Shown: one piece after another, positions 37,089 to 45,625 of the stretch | How the letters are laid out: every line of letters begins with the position of its first letter | Position numbering within the stretch: the first letter of the stretch is position 1 | Source of the DNA: Catenuloplanes atrovinosus | Lineage (GTDB): Bacteria > Actinomycetota > Actinomycetes > Mycobacteriales > Micromonosporaceae | Assembly (NCBI RefSeq): GCF_031458235.1 | Contig: NZ_JAVDYB010000001.1 | Coordinates: 7,258,501-7,322,500, forward strand | Length of the DNA stretch: 64,000 nt | Direction of reading: 5' to 3' | Notes under the pieces: generated by a model | Databases searched by the model: none | What the model saw: only the letters and a program-made list of their open reading frames with translations | Told to the model about the DNA's origin: nothing | Position numbers and translations under genes: made by a program

Positions 37089-39305
37089 ATGAGCGAGGAT
37101 CGGGCGCAGGGTGCGGACGCGCCCGGGAGCACCCCGGCGGCGGTGGCACGCGCCCAGGTGGGACGCGCTTCCGTGGCCGGCGGGACCGCGGGCGACCTCG
37201 CCGGTCCGGGGGTGCTTCCGAGCCGGCAGCCGGCCGAGGGACGCACCTATCGGGCCGGTGACTACGGCACGCCGGCGGAGACCTCCGGGGAGCCGCCCGA
37301 GGCGGCCTCCGCGCTGAAGCCGGCGGAGGGGCCGATCACGCCCGCGCCGGTGCTGGCGTTCACCACACCACCGGCGGCTCCCGCGGTCGCGGCGGAATCG
37401 CCCGGTGTCTCCCCGGACTCCGCCGCGGGTTCCGGCGGGTCCGCCTGGTCGAACTTCGCGATGCCGAAACGAGAGACGGCCGACGCCTCGCTGTCCGCGG
37501 CGGTCGCCGCCGCGCAGAGCGAGCCGGCTCCGCTCCGGGAGGATGCCACGGCTTCCGCCGATGCCACGGCTTCCGCGTCTTCCGTGGGCGATGCCGCTCC
37601 GGCCGCCGCCGGTGCCGCTCCCGCGGCCTACGGGGCGTCCGCGATCCGCCCGACGTCTCCGGCCGCCACGACGCCGCCGCCGCTCGGGGTGCGGTCCCCG
37701 GCGTGGCCGACGTCGCTGGCCTTCGGCGGCGTGGAACCGGAGGGTTCCTCGTCGGAGGACTCGCCTTCTTCCGCCTCACCCGTCTCGTCGGCACCGGCGG
37801 TGACCAGCGCGCCGCCGGCGGCCGATTCCCCGGCGCCGGCGTTCGGCGACCCGCAGAGCCCGGCGCGGCCGTTCGGCGGCGTACCGGCCTCGTCGTTGGC
37901 GCCGTCCACGTTCGGCGAGGTGCCGGTCTCGGCACCGCCGGGCTCCGCCACCCCGCCGGCGTCCGGCACGTTCCCAGGCTTCGGCACGCCGGTCTCGGCG
38001 CCGCCCTCCCCCGCGGCTCCGGTCTCCGGTGCGCCGTCCACGTACGGCACTCCTGCCGCCTCCACACCCGTCTCCGGCGCACCCTCGGACTTGGGCACGT
38101 CCGCGCCGGTCTCGGGTGCGCCGTCCGCTTCCGGAGCCTCGTCCGCGCCGCCGGTGTCCGGTGCGCCGTCCGTGTACGGCGCCTCCTCCCCGGCCGCGCC
38201 GGTCTCCGGTGGGGCGCCGGTGACGAGCGGGCCGCCCGCGTTCCGGGCCGCGTCACCCTCGTCCTACGGGCTGCCGTCCACGACGGCGGCACCCGCGCCG
38301 GTACAGCCGGACTACTCGCTGCCCGCACAGCGGTCCGGCGGCTCCGGGGCGAGCGAGCCGACCAGGGCGCGCGCGTCCGTACCGGGACTGAACAGGATCA
38401 CGCCGGGCGCCGAGGGCATAGTGGGTTCCGCCACCTCAGGGACCGGATATCCGCGCGTCTACCGGGCCGGTGCGCCGGGGGCGACCGAGCCGGACCCGGT
38501 GGAGCCGCCGGAGCCCGCCGAGCCGCCGCAGCCACCGGAGCCGCCGCAGCCGGCCGAGCCGCCCGCGCCGGGGCCCGGTCCGGTGCCGACGCCGTTCCCC
38601 GACCCGAACCGGCCCGGTCCGGCACCGGGTCCTCAGCCCGGCCGGCCCGTACCGGTGCCGCCCGCTCCGCCGGCGCCGCCGCCCGGCCCGCCGATGCCCT
38701 CACCGATGCCGCCGTTCCCGCCGCCGCCCGCGACCGGCACCACCTGGTCGTCCGCGTCGGCCGCCACGGCACCGGGACGCGGGGCCGAGGACGTGCCCGT
38801 GGCCTCGCTGCCGCCGTGGCCGGCGTCCGAGGTCGCCCAGCCGGGCCGGCAGTGGCCGGCATCCGAGGCGGCCCAGCCGGGACGGCAGTGGCCCGCGCCC
38901 GAGACGTCCGGCCGGCAGTGGCCGCCGCGTGACGGTGACGCGGGGGTGACGCCGGTGGTGCGCGGCTTCTCGGACCGCGGGGACGATGCGCACGGCGTGG
39001 CCACGTCCGCCGAGTACAACCAGTGGGCGCGTGGGCAGCGGCGCGAGTCCGGCACGGTCTACTCCGCGCCCGCCCGGCGCGCGGAGCCGAACACGGGTGG
39101 CGTGCCGGCCAACCCGGCGATCGAGACGACCGGGTCGCTGACCGGTCAGATCCTGTCGCCGCAGCGGTGGAACGACAACTCCGAATCGGGCAATTCCGCC
39201 CGGGTGATGGTCATCTTCGCGAGTGTCTTCGGCGGCATCGTGATCGTCGGCATCGTCGCCTCAATCATCCTCGGTGACCTGGTCATGGGCCTGTTCGGCA
39301 AGTAA
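37089..39305 (+). CDS. Pro/Ala/Ser-rich protein with a single C-terminal membrane helix
   Basis: This is a 738-residue protein. Residues 1 to about 690 are low-complexity (A, P, S, G) with loose repeats such as PVSGAPS and a PPEPPEPAEPPQP run. One hydrophobic helix near the end (VMVIFASVFGGIVIVGIVASIILG) is followed by DLVMGLFGK. There is no signal peptide, so the long part should be cytoplasmic (tail-anchored). GGGAGG seven bases before the ATG supports the start at 37089. Function is unknown; such proteins often act as scaffolds near cell-wall machinery, and the upstream neighbour is a wall hydrolase. Confidence 0.75.
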   Translation: MSEDRAQGADAPGSTPAAVARAQVGRASVAGGTAGDLAGPGVLPSRQPAEGRTYRAGDYGTPAETSGEPPEAASALKPAEGPITPAPVLAFTTPPAAPAVAAESPGVSPDSAAGSGGSAWSNFAMPKRETADASLSAAVAAAQSEPAPLREDATASADATASASSVGDAAPAAAGAAPAAYGASAIRPTSPAATTPPPLGVRSPAWPTSLAFGGVEPEGSSSEDSPSSASPVSSAPAVTSAPPAADSPAPAFGDPQSPARPFGGVPASSLAPSTFGEVPVSAPPGSATPPASGTFPGFGTPVSAPPSPAAPVSGAPSTYGTPAASTPVSGAPSDLGTSAPVSGAPSASGASSAPPVSGAPSVYGASSPAAPVSGGAPVTSGPPAFRAASPSSYGLPSTTAAPAPVQPDYSLPAQRSGGSGASEPTRARASVPGLNRITPGAEGIVGSATSGTGYPRVYRAGAPGATEPDPVEPPEPAEPPQPPEPPQPAEPPAPGPGPVPTPFPDPNRPGPAPGPQPGRPVPVPPAPPAPPPGPPMPSPMPPFPPPPATGTTWSSASAATAPGRGAEDVPVASLPPWPASEVAQPGRQWPASEAAQPGRQWPAPETSGRQWPPRDGDAGVTPVVRGFSDRGDDAHGVATSAEYNQWARGQRRESGTVYSAPARRAEPNTGGVPANPAIETTGSLTGQILSPQRWNDNSESGNSARVMVIFASVFGGIVIVGIVASIILGDLVMGLFGK

Positions 39306-39536
39306 CCGGTGACGCAAATCGGGCGTTACGCCGATCGGGTAACACAGTGAGCCCCGCCACTACGGCACGGGAATGCCCCCGGGTCGCCGCTGGTTGACGG
39401 GTAGGCTGTCATTCATCATTGGTTCCGGTCGGCGTGATCAGCGCGGGCCGCAGGGCGTTCTTGCAGGGCATTCGCGGCGACTCCCCTCGCCGCGGCGGGG
39501 CCACTTAGCGAGCATGCGCCCCGTTGAGAGGTTTCT
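39306..39536 (+). other. Leader region of the DEAD-box helicase gene
   Basis: A TTGACG at 39394-39399 and a -10-like TAGGCT just downstream mark possible promoter elements. A leader of roughly 110-130 bases with GC-rich complementary segments (CGCGGCGACTC, CTCGCCGCGG) would follow. Long leaders are common for DEAD-box genes under cold or structure control. I see no small gene. Confidence 0.4.
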
Positions 39537-41186
39537 TTGACGACTTTCGTTGACCCCAGCACGTTCCCGTCCCTCTTCGACTCTTCCGCGGACTCGACCG
39601 CAGAGTCCCTCCCCTCCGCTCCCGCGGAGACTCCCGCTCCGGAGGCCGGTTTCGAGGCCCTCGGCCTTCCGAACCGCCTGGTCCGGGCGCTCGCCCGCGA
39701 GGGCATCACCACGCCGTTCGAGATCCAGGCGGCGACCGTCCCCGACGCGCTGGCCGGCCGGGACGTGCTCGGCCGCGGCCAGACCGGCTCCGGCAAGACG
39801 CTGGCGTTCGGCCTGCCCGTGCTCGCCCGCGTCGCCGCCGGCGGCCGTGCCGAGCCGCACCGCCCGAAGGCGCTGATCCTGGTGCCGACGCGTGAGCTGG
39901 CCATGCAGGTGGCGGACGCGCTGATGCCGCTGGGCAAGCCGCTGGGCGTGTTCATCAAGACCGCGGTCGGCGGCGTGCCGTACGACCGGCAGATCGACTC
40001 GCTCCGCCGGGGCGTCGAGATCATCGTGGCCACGCCGGGCCGGCTCGGCGACCTGATCAACCGCGGCGTCTGCAGCCTGGACAAGGTGGAGATCACGGTC
40101 CTGGACGAGGCGGACCAGATGGCCGACATGGGCTTCCTGCCCGAGGTCACCGAGCTGCTGTCCAAGACGCCGGAGGGCAGCCAGCGCCTGCTCTTCTCCG
40201 CGACGCTGGACAAGGACGTGGACACGCTGGTCAAGCGGTTCATGACCGACCCGGTGACGCACTCGACCGCGCCGCCGGTCGCCACGGTCTCGACCATGGA
40301 TCACCACATGCTGCTGATCCCGCCGCAGGACAAGTTCCCGGTGACCGCGTCGATCGCCGCCCGCAAGGGCCGCACGATCATCTTCGCGCGTACGCAGATG
40401 GGCGTGGACCGGCTCGTCGAGCAGCTCGCGGCCGTCGGCGTCCGGGCCGGCGCGCTGCACGGCGGCAAGACGCAGCGGGCGCGCACCCGCACGCTGGCGG
40501 AGTTCAAGGAGGGCCGGACGAACGTGCTGGTCGCCACGGACGTCGCCGCGCGCGGCATCCACGTGGACGGCATCTCGCTGGTCCTGCACGTCGACCCGCC
40601 GAAGGACCCGAAGGACTACCTGCACCGGGCCGGCCGCACCGCGCGCGCCGGCGAGTCCGGCGCGGTGGCCACGCTGGTCCTGCCGAAGCAGCGCCGCACC
40701 ACGCTCGGCATGCTGGAGAAGGCCGGCGTCAGCCCCGCCCAGACCCGCGTCCGCGCCGGCGACGCCGCGCTGACCGAGCTGGTCGGCGCGCAGGAGCCGT
40801 CCGGCGTCCCGGTCGTCGACGAGCCCGAGCCGCCGCGCCGCTCCGAGGGCGGCCGTGGCCGTCGCTTCGGCGGCGGTGGCGACCGCGGCCCGCGCCGTTT
40901 CGACGGCGACCGCGGCCCGCGTCGCTTCGACGGCGACCGCCCGCGGCGTTTCGACGGCCCGCGCGAGGACCGTCCGCGCCGCTTCGACGCCCCGCGCGAC
41001 GGCGCCCAGCCCAACGGCGACCACCGCGCGAACGGCGACCACCGCGCCAACGGCGACCACCGCGCCAACGGCGACCGCCGCCCGAGCTGGCGTTCCCGCG
41101 ACGAGCGCCCGCGCGACGACCGTCCCCGCGACGACCGTCCCAGCGGCGGCGAGCGTCCGCATCGCCGTCCGGCTCGCACGCACTGA
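39537..41186 (+). CDS. DEAD-box RNA helicase with Arg/Gly/Asp-rich repeat tail
   Basis: This 549-residue helicase has Q motif FEIQAATVPD, motif I GQTGSGKT (about residue 81), DEAD motif VLDEADQM, SAT, and the domain 2 motifs VATDVAARGIHV and HRAGRTARAG. The tail after residue 415 contains repeats RRFDGDRGP and four copies of NGDHRA/NGDRR, likely an RNA-binding disordered region. The start is TTG at 39537, five bases after GAGAGG. Homologues unwind structured mRNA or assist ribosome assembly in the cold. Confidence 0.93.
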   Translation: MTTFVDPSTFPSLFDSSADSTAESLPSAPAETPAPEAGFEALGLPNRLVRALAREGITTPFEIQAATVPDALAGRDVLGRGQTGSGKTLAFGLPVLARVAAGGRAEPHRPKALILVPTRELAMQVADALMPLGKPLGVFIKTAVGGVPYDRQIDSLRRGVEIIVATPGRLGDLINRGVCSLDKVEITVLDEADQMADMGFLPEVTELLSKTPEGSQRLLFSATLDKDVDTLVKRFMTDPVTHSTAPPVATVSTMDHHMLLIPPQDKFPVTASIAARKGRTIIFARTQMGVDRLVEQLAAVGVRAGALHGGKTQRARTRTLAEFKEGRTNVLVATDVAARGIHVDGISLVLHVDPPKDPKDYLHRAGRTARAGESGAVATLVLPKQRRTTLGMLEKAGVSPAQTRVRAGDAALTELVGAQEPSGVPVVDEPEPPRRSEGGRGRRFGGGGDRGPRRFDGDRGPRRFDGDRPRRFDGPREDRPRRFDAPRDGAQPNGDHRANGDHRANGDHRANGDRRPSWRSRDERPRDDRPRDDRPSGGERPHRRPARTH

Positions 41187-41197
41187 CCCACACCACT

Positions 41198-41236
41198 GGC
41201 GAAGGCCGTCACCCGAGGGGGGTGACGGCCTTCGCC
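41198..41236 (+). terminator. Terminator of the DEAD-box gene
   Basis: A perfect 17-bp stem (41198-41214 with 41220-41236, arms GGCGAAGGCCGTCACCC / GGGTGACGGCCTTCGCC) encloses a 5-base loop. It starts 11 bases past the stop codon. Its right arm is also the beginning of the tandem repeat that follows. Confidence 0.9.
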
Positions 41237-41363
41237 GTCGGCGGGGCTCACCCCTTGACCGCGCCGGTGAGCCCGCCGACGAGGGTGAGGCCTTCGCCGT
41301 CGCGGGGCTCACCCCTTGACCGCGCCGGTGAGCCCGCCGACGAGGGTGACGGCCTTCGCCGTC
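41220..41363. repeat. Tandem repeat of about 62 bp, 2.3 copies
   Basis: Units start at 41220, 41283 and 41344 (63, 61 and a partial 20 bp). Each carries GGGTGA(C)GGCCTTCGCCGTC, then GGGGCTCACCCCTTGACC and GCCGGTGAGCCCGCCGACGA. Read on the minus strand, the second part encodes GGLTGAVKG followed by a stop. This resembles the C-terminus of MalG-type sugar permeases. Confidence 0.85.
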
Positions 41364-42078
41364 TCTCCCTCCGTTTTCCTCTTCGGCCGCCCCGCCGGCC
41401 GTTGCGCGTCCCGTGCGACCGCCGCGTCGCCGCACATCCCGGCTTCACCGCCCTGCTGCATCCCGGCCCGTCACCATCGCGATGCCACCGAGATCAGCCA
41501 TTAGGCCGGCTGAGCCCATGGGTCGCCTGCCGATGACCCCACAGCTCGCAGCGGCAGATCTGATCGCCCATGACCGAAATTTCGGATATAGCGGATCGTA
41601 AAGGTCCCGAGGTGGATGTCCCTGGCCGGAGACCGCAGCGAAACGGCGTGCGCCGGCGCCGAGAGCGCGGAGCGAGCAACAGCGACCGAAAGACCTCAGC
41701 GGCCAGCATCTCGGCGAAGCCAGCGAGCACAAGCAGCCCGAGGACTCCACCCAACCCGCGACCCGGACATGCACGCCCGGCGAGCGCTCGCGACCTCGGC
41801 GAAACCCGCGGGCGCAGAGCGACCGGGGGCGTGCGCCGTCGTCCGGCGCTGAGGTGGGCGGGAAGCCGGAGGGCTTGGCGTCATGAGCGATACCAGGGGA
41901 ACCGGTGGCGCGGCCGGGTGGAGGTGGATGCGGGGGACGCGTGGGGTGTGGTGACCAAAGGCGGGACCGGCCCGATGCGGTGGGCGGAGCGGAGCGCCAG
42001 CGGAGTCGGAGCCCGCCGCGAGGTTTGCCCGCGGGAGCATGCGGCAAGCGACCCCGCCGGAAGCGGGAATATCCGTTT
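41364..42078. other. Gene-poor stretch of about 700 bases
   Basis: No reading frame here looks like a protein; the long ones are Arg/Pro-rich. Visible structure includes a 12-bp palindrome CCGAAATTTCGG at 41574-41585 in an AT-richer patch, and the second copy of the dispersed repeat at the right end. It separates the DEAD-box gene from the 3' end of the Cds1-like gene. Confidence 0.6.
41962..42075 (+). repeat. Dispersed repeat, copy B
   Basis: This is the partner of 18147-18245. It contains the shared GGTTTGCCCGCGGGAGCA and then CCCCGCCGGAAGCGGG, which can form a small hairpin. It ends at the 3' end of the Cds1-like gene, so it may also contribute to termination there. Confidence 0.55.
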
Positions 42079-43185
42079 TTAAAGGGTTTTAGGAAGCCAC
42101 GTCCCGGTCGCGAGGAAGTCCTGCACGGTGGCGAGGTGCGGGCTCAGGTCCAGGTTCTGGTCGGCGACCCAGGTGTCGGAGAAGTACGTGTCGGCGTAGC
42201 GTTCGCCGCCGTCGCAGAGGAGGGTGACGACGGAGCCGGTACGGCCCGCGGCGCGCATCTCGGCGATCAGCGTGAAGGCGCCCCACAGGTTGGTGCCGGT
42301 GGAGCCGCCGACGCGACGGCCGAGGAGGGCGCTGGCGGCGCGCATGGCGGCGAGCGAGGCGGCGTCGGGGACGGCGAGCATGCGGTCGACGACGGCGGGC
42401 TGGAAGCTGGGCTCGACGCGGGGGCGGCCGATGCCCTCGATGCGGGAGCCGCTGCCGGTCTCGACGGCCCAGTCGGCGTCGCGGTACGCGGGGAAGAACG
42501 CGGAGTTCTCCACGTCGACGACGCAGAGGCGGGTGTCGTGGCGGCGGTAGCGGACGTAGCGGCCGATGGTGGCGCTGGTGCCGCCGGTGCCGGCGCCGGT
42601 GACGACCCAGGTCGGGATCGGGTGCCGTTCCAGCGCGAGCTGCGCGAAGATCGACTCGGCGATGTTGTTGTTGCCGCGCCAGTCGGTGGCGCGCTCCGCG
42701 TACGTGAACTGGTCCATGAAGTGGCCGCCGAGGTCGTCCGCGAGCCGGCGGGCCTCGATGGAGGCGGCCGCGGGCGTGGCGACCAGGTGGCACTTCCCGC
42801 CCTGGAACTCGATCAGGCTGATCTTCTCGGCGGAGGTGGTGGCCGGCATGACCGCGATGAACGGCAGGCCGAGCATGCGGGCGAAGTACGCCTCGGAGAC
42901 CGCGGTGGAGCCGGAGGACGCCTCGACGATCGTGGTGTCCGGGCCGATCCAGCCGTTGCACAGCCCGTAGAGGAACAGCGATCGGGCCAGGCGGTGCTTG
43001 AGCGAGCCGGTGGGGTGCACCGACTCGTCCTTGAGGTAGAGGTCGATGCCCCACTCGGGCGGGAGCGGGAACGGCAGCAGGTGCGTGTCGGCCGACCGGT
43101 TCGCGTCCGCCTCGACCTTGGCGATCGCCTCGGTGACCCAGGCGCGGGCCGGCTCGTCGCACCGGGCGACGTCCACGGCGGTCAC
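42079..43185 (-). CDS. cds1: PLP-dependent cysteine desulfhydrase/synthase-like enzyme (Cds1 type)
   Basis: This 368-residue fold-type II PLP enzyme has the lysine motif [18 protein letters not shown] and the substrate loop [15 protein letters not shown]. The phosphate loop is [17 protein letters not shown], and [14 protein letters not shown] and [16 protein letters not shown] lie near the end. These features match mycobacterial Cds1 (Rv3684), which makes H2S, pyruvate and ammonia from cysteine. The GTG at 43185 overlaps the regulator's stop (GTGA); an upstream start at 43215 would lie inside that gene. Activity is inferred from family. Confidence 0.85.
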   Translation of the reverse strand: MTAVDVARCDEPARAWVTEAIAKVEADANRSADTHLLPFPLPPEWGIDLYLKDESVHPTGSLKHRLARSLFLYGLCNGWIGPDTTIVEASSGSTAVSEAYFARMLGLPFIAVMPATTSAEKISLIEFQGGKCHLVATPAAASIEARRLADDLGGHFMDQFTYAERATDWRGNNNIAESIFAQLALERHPIPTWVVTGAGTGGTSATIGRYVRYRRHDTRLCVVDVENSAFFPAYRDADWAVETGSGSRIEGIGRPRVEPSFQPAVVDRMLAVPDAASLAAMRAASALLGRRVGGSTGTNLWGAFTLIAEMRAAGRTGSVVTLLCDGGERYADTYFSDTWVADQNLDLSPHLATVQDFLATGTWLPKTL

Positions 43186-43631
43186 CGGACCACCGGCTGC
43201 GGACGGTTCTCCCACTTGGTGGAGAGCGCGATCGCGGTGCGCGTGCTGGCCACGCCCGGCACCCGGCCGATGCGGAGGATGACCTGCTCCAGCTCGCCGA
43301 TGGTGCCGACCCGCGCTTTGATCAGGAACGATTCGACGCCGGCCATGAAGTAGCAGTCCTCGACCTCGGGCATGTCGCGCAGCGCGGCCGAGACGTCGTC
43401 GGTGTCGCCGCCGGAGTCCTGCACGATGCCGATGAACGCGGTGACGCCGAGCCCGACCGCCTCCGGGTCCACCTCGGCCTGGTAGCCGCGCAGGACGCCG
43501 TTGGACTCCAGCTTGCCGACGCGCTCGTGCACGGCGGGCGCGGAGAGGCCGACCTGGCGGGCCAGCTCCGCGTACGAGATGCGCGCGTTGCCGCGCAGCA
43601 GCTCCACGATTTTCAGGTCAGTTGTATCCAC
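43182..43631 (-). CDS. Lrp/AsnC-family transcriptional regulator
   Basis: This 149-residue protein has an N-terminal helix-turn-helix ([38 protein letters not shown]). Its RAM ligand domain contains [30 protein letters not shown] and [12 protein letters not shown]. It is translationally coupled to the cysteine-metabolising enzyme downstream, so cysteine or a related amino acid is the probable ligand. The start is GTG at 43631. The upstream region carries CTATC/GATAG arms about 20 bases apart that might be its site. Confidence 0.92.
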   Translation of the reverse strand: MDTTDLKIVELLRGNARISYAELARQVGLSAPAVHERVGKLESNGVLRGYQAEVDPEAVGLGVTAFIGIVQDSGGDTDDVSAALRDMPEVEDCYFMAGVESFLIKARVGTIGELEQVILRIGRVPGVASTRTAIALSTKWENRPQPVVR

Positions 43632-43855
43632 GGTGCGTTAACACTATCGTCCCGGGCCGCCGGCGGCGATCTATCGTAAATCAGAACTAAGCTCGCAGAT
43701 AGTACCGCCGAACGGCTCAACCAGTGCGTTTTCCACGTTCTCCGGACACGCTACGCGGGCGGTGCTTCAATGGCCGTACGTCCCTAGAGTGCTTCGGTGT
43801 GGACACGGAAAGTAATCAAGAACCCCCGAAGCATCGATCGACGCTAGGAGGGGTC

Positions 43856-44119
43856 GTGGACACTGGAGATCGTCTGCTGACGCCGGGCGAGGTGGCTGCG
43901 CTGTTCCGCGTCGACCCGAAGACGGTCACTCGCTGGGCGGCCGCCGGCCGGATCGGCAGCATCAGGACACCGGGCGGGCATCGGCGCTTCCGGGAGTCCG
44001 AGGTGCGCCAGCTGCTCGAGGGCGAGGGCCTGGAGGAGCTGAACAAGGACCTGCCACCGGAGACGAACGGCGGCAGCGGGGGGCACGGCGGCTACAACAA
44101 CCCGCCCTCGCTCAACTGA
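43856..44119 (+). CDS. bldC: BldC-like MerR-type DNA-binding protein
   Basis: This 87-residue protein is a winged helix of MerR type: RLLTPGEVAALFRVDPKTVTRWAAAGRIGSIRTPGGHRRFRESEVRQLLEG split over residues 5-55. BldC of Streptomyces binds direct repeats head to tail and times development. The C-terminal tail here (NKDLPPETNGGSGGHGGYNN) is longer than in Streptomyces. AGGAGGGG just before the GTG at 43856 fixes the start. The last 28 bases overlap the convergent ubiX-like gene. Confidence 0.9.
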   Translation: MDTGDRLLTPGEVAALFRVDPKTVTRWAAAGRIGSIRTPGGHRRFRESEVRQLLEGEGLEELNKDLPPETNGGSGGHGGYNNPPSLN

Positions 44120-44736
44120 GACCGTGCGTTGAGCTCGCCGGTCCATCGGCGGAAGAGCGTGTGTGGTACGCCGAGCGCGTCCAGCACCTTGCCCGCCACG
44201 AAGTCGACGAGTTGCTGTGCCGAGGCACCCGCGCCGGCCCCGTAGAACCCGGGACTGGCCGGAAGCACCACCGCGCCCGCGTCGTGCAGTGCGATCAGGT
44301 GTTCCAGGTGTGACCTGGTCACCGGCGTCTCACGGGGCACCACGACGACGCGGCGGCGCTCCTTGAGGGAGACCTCGGCGGCGCGTTGCAGCAGGTCCTT
44401 GGAGAGCCCGATGGCGATGCCGGCACAGGCCGCGGTCGACGCGGGGACGACCACCAGTCCGCGCACCGGATAGGAGCCGCTGCTCGGGCCGGCCGCGAGG
44501 TCGCCGGCCGGCCAGTGCACGACGTCGCCCGGTGTGGTGCCGAGCCAGGCGGCCAGGTCGTCCTTCCAGTGCGCGTCCCGGAACGGGCGGCCGGTCTCGT
44601 CCAGGATCGTCAGGCGGGCGGCCCGGGAGACGATCAGGTCGACCGGCTCGCCCGCCTCGAAGAGCGCGCGGAGGACGGCGGCGGCGTACGGCGTCCCGGA
44701 GGCTCCGGAGACGCCGACCACCCACGGACTACGCAC
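44092..44736 (-). CDS. ubiX: UbiX-like flavin prenyltransferase
   Basis: This 214-residue flavoprotein makes prenylated FMN for UbiD decarboxylases. Motifs are VGVSGASGTPYAAAVLRAL, VVVPASTAACAGIAIGLSKDLLQRAAEVSLKE split by the usual loop, RRRVVVVPRETP and PASPGFYG. Together with the prenyltransferase and UbiD genes it forms the set that in Streptomyces serves the late futalosine pathway. The GTG at 44736 overlaps the prenyltransferase stop by eight bases. The 3' end runs 28 bases into bldC on the other strand. Confidence 0.92.
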   Translation of the reverse strand: MRSPWVVGVSGASGTPYAAAVLRALFEAGEPVDLIVSRAARLTILDETGRPFRDAHWKDDLAAWLGTTPGDVVHWPAGDLAAGPSSGSYPVRGLVVVPASTAACAGIAIGLSKDLLQRAAEVSLKERRRVVVVPRETPVTRSHLEHLIALHDAGAVVLPASPGFYGAGAGASAQQLVDFVAGKVLDALGVPHTLFRRWTGELNARSQLSEGGLL

Positions 44737-45625
44737 GGAGTCCCTGCAGGATGACCAGGTCGAGCAGCGCGAAGGCGAACAGCGCGACCGCGATCAGCCC
44801 GTTCGCCGTGAAGAACGCGCGATTGACGCGGGACAGGTCGTCCGGGCGCACGATCCGGTGCTCGTAGACCAGCACGGCGGCGATCCCGGCCAGGCCGAGC
44901 CACCAGAGCCAGCCGTACCCGGTCAGGTAGCCGAACGCGGCGTAGAGCGCGACCGTCAGCACGTGCGTGGCCGCGGCGATCCGCAGCGCACCGGCGACGC
45001 CGTGCTTGACCGGGACCGAGCCGACGCCGATCTGCCGGTCGATGTCCACGTCCTGGCAGGCGTAGATGCAGTCGAAGCCGCCGATCCAGGTGCCGACCGC
45101 GAGGCCGAGCACCAGCGCCTCCCACGACCAGGCGCCGGTGACGCCGATCCACGCGCCGACCGGGGCCACGGCCTGCGCCGCGCCCAGGAAGACCTGGGGG
45201 TAGTTGGTGAAACGCTTGGCGTACGAGTAGATCACCAGCGCGAAGAGGGCCAGCGGCGCGAGCAGCAGGCAGAGCAGGTTGAGCGCGGCGGCCGAGGCGA
45301 AGAAGATCACCAGGGAGATCAGCAGGCCGGCCCAGGCGACGCGCATCGAGATCGCGCCGGTGACCAGCTCGCGGTTGGCCGTGCGCGGGTTCTGCGCGTC
45401 GATCCGGACGTCGATGATCCGGTTGGCGGCCATGGCGACCGTCCGCGCGGAGACCATGGCGACCGTGATCAGGCCGAGCGTTCCCCACTGCACGTGGGTT
45501 CCGAGCGACCGCATGGCGGTCAGCGCCGCCAGGTAGGCGAACGGCAGCGCGAAGATCGAGTGCTCGATCATCACCAGCCGCAGGAACCCCTTGACCGGGT
45601 TGGGCCGCGCGACGGTACCGGTCAC
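44729..45625 (-). CDS. mqnP: UbiA-family prenyltransferase, probable 1,4-dihydroxy-6-naphthoate prenyltransferase (MqnP)
   Basis: This 298-residue membrane enzyme has about nine helices. Its two Asp-rich motifs are NRIIDVRIDAQNPRTANRE (NxxxDxxxD) and DCIYACQDVDIDRQIG (DxxxDxD). It attaches the polyprenyl chain to the aromatic precursor. Between UbiD- and UbiX-like genes in an organism with mqnA and mqnC, the expected substrate is dihydroxynaphthoate of the futalosine route rather than 4-hydroxybenzoate. The start overlaps the ubiD stop by four bases. Confidence 0.9.
   Translation of the reverse strand: MTGTVARPNPVKGFLRLVMIEHSIFALPFAYLAALTAMRSLGTHVQWGTLGLITVAMVSARTVAMAANRIIDVRIDAQNPRTANRELVTGAISMRVAWAGLLISLVIFFASAAALNLLCLLLAPLALFALVIYSYAKRFTNYPQVFLGAAQAVAPVGAWIGVTGAWSWEALVLGLAVGTWIGGFDCIYACQDVDIDRQIGVGSVPVKHGVAGALRIAAATHVLTVALYAAFGYLTGYGWLWWLGLAGIAAVLVYEHRIVRPDDLSRVNRAFFTANGLIAVALFAFALLDLVILQGLRA

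Noticed and set aside
41570-42082. A 170-codon frame in the gene-poor stretch
   Set aside because: It is Arg-rich, has no ribosome site, overlaps the dispersed repeat and resembles no protein.
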